Assembly: GCA_003993805.1 (NCBI GenBank)
Contig: RSEF01000001.1
Location: forward strand, 69,733,228-69,797,227
Length of the DNA: 64,000 nt
Direction: 5' to 3'
DNA from: Himantopus leucocephalus
Lineage: Eukaryota > Chordata > Aves > Charadriiformes > Recurvirostridae
Shown one piece after another: positions 61,505 through 64,000 of the stretch; position 1 is the first letter of the stretch; the number at the start of each line of letters is the position of its first letter. Under the pieces are notes generated by a model. It saw only the letters and a program-made list of their open reading frames with translations, was not told the origin of the DNA and did no database searches. The position numbers and the translations under genes are program-made.

Positions 61505-64000
61505 AGCTGGAGAGGCTGTCCTGCAGCTGGAGACCAGTGCTGCCCATCTGAGTTTCATTTTAAATCCTTAATGACACAGCTGTAAATGTTTCTTTCACTG
61601 CACTTCTCACACTGCTGTTTTTTAACACCGCCCTGGATTTTGTACGCTATGTAGGCTTGATTCCCACTTTCCTGAGAGCTGCCAATGAAAGTACTGAGTG
61701 GCCACGGAGCCCTGTGCTGCCATAGCCCACTTGGGAGACCCCCCAAACCAGACAAACGGGGCTATTTCACAACCCATTGTGATTTGAGAGAGTAGGATGT
61801 TGCAGCAAAAGCTGCCGGCATCTCGCCATGCTCACACGCAAGTTCAAGCTGAGCTGAGGAGCCCGTTGGCATCGGGCACCCCAGGGAACCCGCCCAGCTC
61901 CTCACCACAGCTCCCACCGAGGCAGGCGAAGTCCCACACTGTTGAAAACAACACTTGAGAAGGGGAATGCGGAGCCCCCGGGCATGGGCTTGACGGTGGG
62001 GGACCACGTAGGACACCCGCCTCCGGAGGCCTGAGCTGAGCCACAAGATCAGCTTCATTTAGCACCCCACAAAGCTCTGCAGACATCCTGGCCGCCTTTG
62101 CATGCGTGGGTGCGTCCCAGCTTTGCAAAACCCCATTTTGCTACCATTAAAAACACCTTTTCAAAAGCAAACCAAAACACAGCGTTTGATTCACCTTAAA
62201 CTGCACGGCAGTATCCTTCGGCGGGCCACCACCGCCTCCCCTGACGGACTAGGCTTTAAGTAGTGCCGATTTTGCTCAGCACACCCAAGGGGCAGCGTCC
62301 CACACCGCCCACCTCGTCACCCCTGAGGGAGCCTGACCCTGGGGAGGGGGGAGATAAATGCCGCTGGCTTCGCTGACCCCCTCTAGTGCCCCTTCAACTG
62401 TCCCCGCACACGAGTTGGGGAGTGTAGAGATGCAGGTGCTGCCTACCTGCCCCTGCCCAGCACGGCACTACTGCCGTCCTGCATTTATGGTGCTCACCAC
62501 AGAGGGGTTGAGGTGGGAAAGGACCTCTGGAAGACATCTGGGCCAACCCTCTGCTCAAGCAGGGCCACCTAGAGCCATTTGCCCAGCTTATCTGGTCCTC
62601 AGATAGTGGCACATGTCACAGACAAGCCCCATTACACTGGGAGCCAGCGAAGCACCATCTCTCCAAGCACTCACCCCTCCACCTCTCCCCACCCAGCTGC
62701 CCGCTCCTGCCACCACCCGTCACAGCCCATTTCCTCTCTCCTTAAACACAGCACAGGTAGAGGCTGCCGCTGTAGGAAGCTTTGGAGACGGAGGCTTCAA
62801 AAGATTCACAGAGCAGCACTGGACCCACAGCTCCCCCTGTGTACCGAGTAGAGGTGAGCTCCTCTGAACCCCACTGATGGTCAACAAGGCCCTCTCACCT
62901 GGGAAAGCCCAGTACCACAAGGGCACCCGGCCCACTCTCCAAACCTCTGGCAGCCCCGCGTAGCCCAGCGTAGCACGGCTGCCCGCAGCGAAGATACCCG
63001 CACGCAGCTCTCTGCCTGCAACCCCCCAGGAGCTGGGGGAGAGATTTCCCTTCAGGCCATAACAAGGCTACCCTCTGGCTTCCTCTCCGAAGAGCAGACA
63101 CCCAAGGATGCTCCAGCTGCTCTTGACCCTGCCCTCACAAGCGGTGGAATGAAGACAGTTTTTGCACCAGCTGGAAAGAGCCCTCGCCCCGTCCTCAACC
63201 TCCTCGCACCTCCCCACCTTTCTGCCTCCCCAAAACAGGCAGAGGAGAGGTGAGCAGGAGAGGGGCAATGGCAGGTCCTACCTCCTCCCCAGCCAGGAGC
63301 TCAGAAGGCAGCAGCGGGCATGCCCCCCTTGCCTGCTTCCTACTGCTCTCTCCCTGGCGGCAACACCTGAGATGGGAGAGGAGAACCCATCTGATCTTCA
63401 CTTTGGACTCCCTCTCCAAGCAGCCACGCCAGGGAACGAGAGCATCCGGGCTGTGAGGCTCCCGGGGAAGCCCAGATCTTGGCCAAGCCAAGGGCTTGTC
63501 TGCTAGATGTTCTCTCGGGCTCATGCTCGGAACCAGGTGGGCTGGTGGGCAGACACAGCTCATCCCCTTCCCCAAAACACCAAGGGTCTGCATGCCTTTT
63601 ACACCACTCGCTTTTAATTACACTGCGTAAGGAAAGGCCTCTCCTCGTGCCAGGACCCCCTGGCACAGCCACCCGGGGAGCTGGCTGGCCCATCAAGTCC
63701 TCAGTAGGTTTAGTGGTTCCCCCTCACCCCTCTCCCTTGCTTGGAAGCTCCTCCCGGTCAGTCCACATCATCCCTGCAGCCCTCAGCATCCGCGCTTTGC
63801 AGAGAGCTATTTCCATACATCTCTGTTCCTCCCCTTCTCCATGCCTGAGCTTTGCCTGCTCAGTCCCGTGGGAGTCCCACTTTGGCCTCCTGCAGCACCA
63901 GGCAGAGAGGAGGCAGGGCAAGAGTCATCGGTTAATAATTGTTCTAACCCCCATATAAATAGGAAAATACAACAAAACAAAGAATTGACTAGCTAAGAGA
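61505..64000. other. GC-rich region after the secreted-protein gene, no gene supported
   Basis: Many overlapping random frames up to 159 codons (for example 63479-63958, plus) occur because stop codons are rare at this base composition. None has a domain, signal peptide or splice context I can support. An ATTAAA at 62146-62151 on the plus strand is a possible poly(A) signal for the upstream gene, about 640 bases past its stop. The window may end within or before another gene. Confidence 0.5.
62496..62592 (-). mobile_element. Short CR1 LINE 3' fragment, minus orientation
   Basis: The plus strand reads GGTGGGAAAGGACCTCTGGA, then CAACCCTCTGCTCAAGCAGG and CACCTAGAGCCATTTGCCCA, which is the reverse complement of the CR1 3' end. 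It is short and moderately diverged. Confidence 0.85.

Noticed and set aside
63479..63958. 159-codon plus-strand frame near the window end
   Set aside because: No domain, signal peptide or splice context; base composition explains its length.

Overview
This window looks like avian nuclear DNA. It has split genes with vertebrate splice sites, several CR1 LINE fragments (one ending in the typical ATTCTATG repeats), an old Charlie-like hAT DNA transposon and a GC-rich CpG-island promoter. All gene calls come from reading the sequence and from memory of protein families; no database search was possible.

Layout. (1) Positions 1-2820 hold no gene I can support. (2) About 2825-24850, minus strand: a complete makorin E3 ubiquitin ligase, MKRN1. 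It has eight coding exons whose phases all fit (1434 bp, 477 aa), a probable 3' UTR ending near 2825, a CpG-island promoter at about 24.1-25.4 kb, and a tiny uORF six bases before the start codon. Its introns hold two old CR1 fragments and a nearly full-length hAT element (13232-15866) with terminal inverted repeats and a target-site duplication. (3) About 31.08-53.92 kb, plus strand: an 18-exon gene, all phases consistent (2118 bp, 705 aa), for a bifunctional enzyme. Its N-terminal half is a pseudouridine-5'-phosphate glycosidase and its C-terminal half a PfkB-family pseudouridine kinase. The kinase half would phosphorylate pseudouridine and the glycosidase half would split the product into uracil and ribose 5-phosphate. 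Intron 8 is an apparent U12-type (minor spliceosome) intron. (4) 53.9-58.0 kb: intergenic, with a G/T-rich tract and a well-preserved CR1 3' end. (5) 58.045-61.504 kb, plus strand: a TATA-driven three-exon gene for a 200-aa secreted protein with a six-cysteine C-terminal module, which I do not recognise. (6) 61.5-64 kb: GC-rich, no supported gene, one CR1 fragment.

MKRN1 and the pseudouridine gene are head to head and may share the CpG island as a bidirectional promoter. The best candidates for something undescribed are the secreted cysteine-rich protein, and the fused pseudouridine-degrading gene with its minor-class intron.
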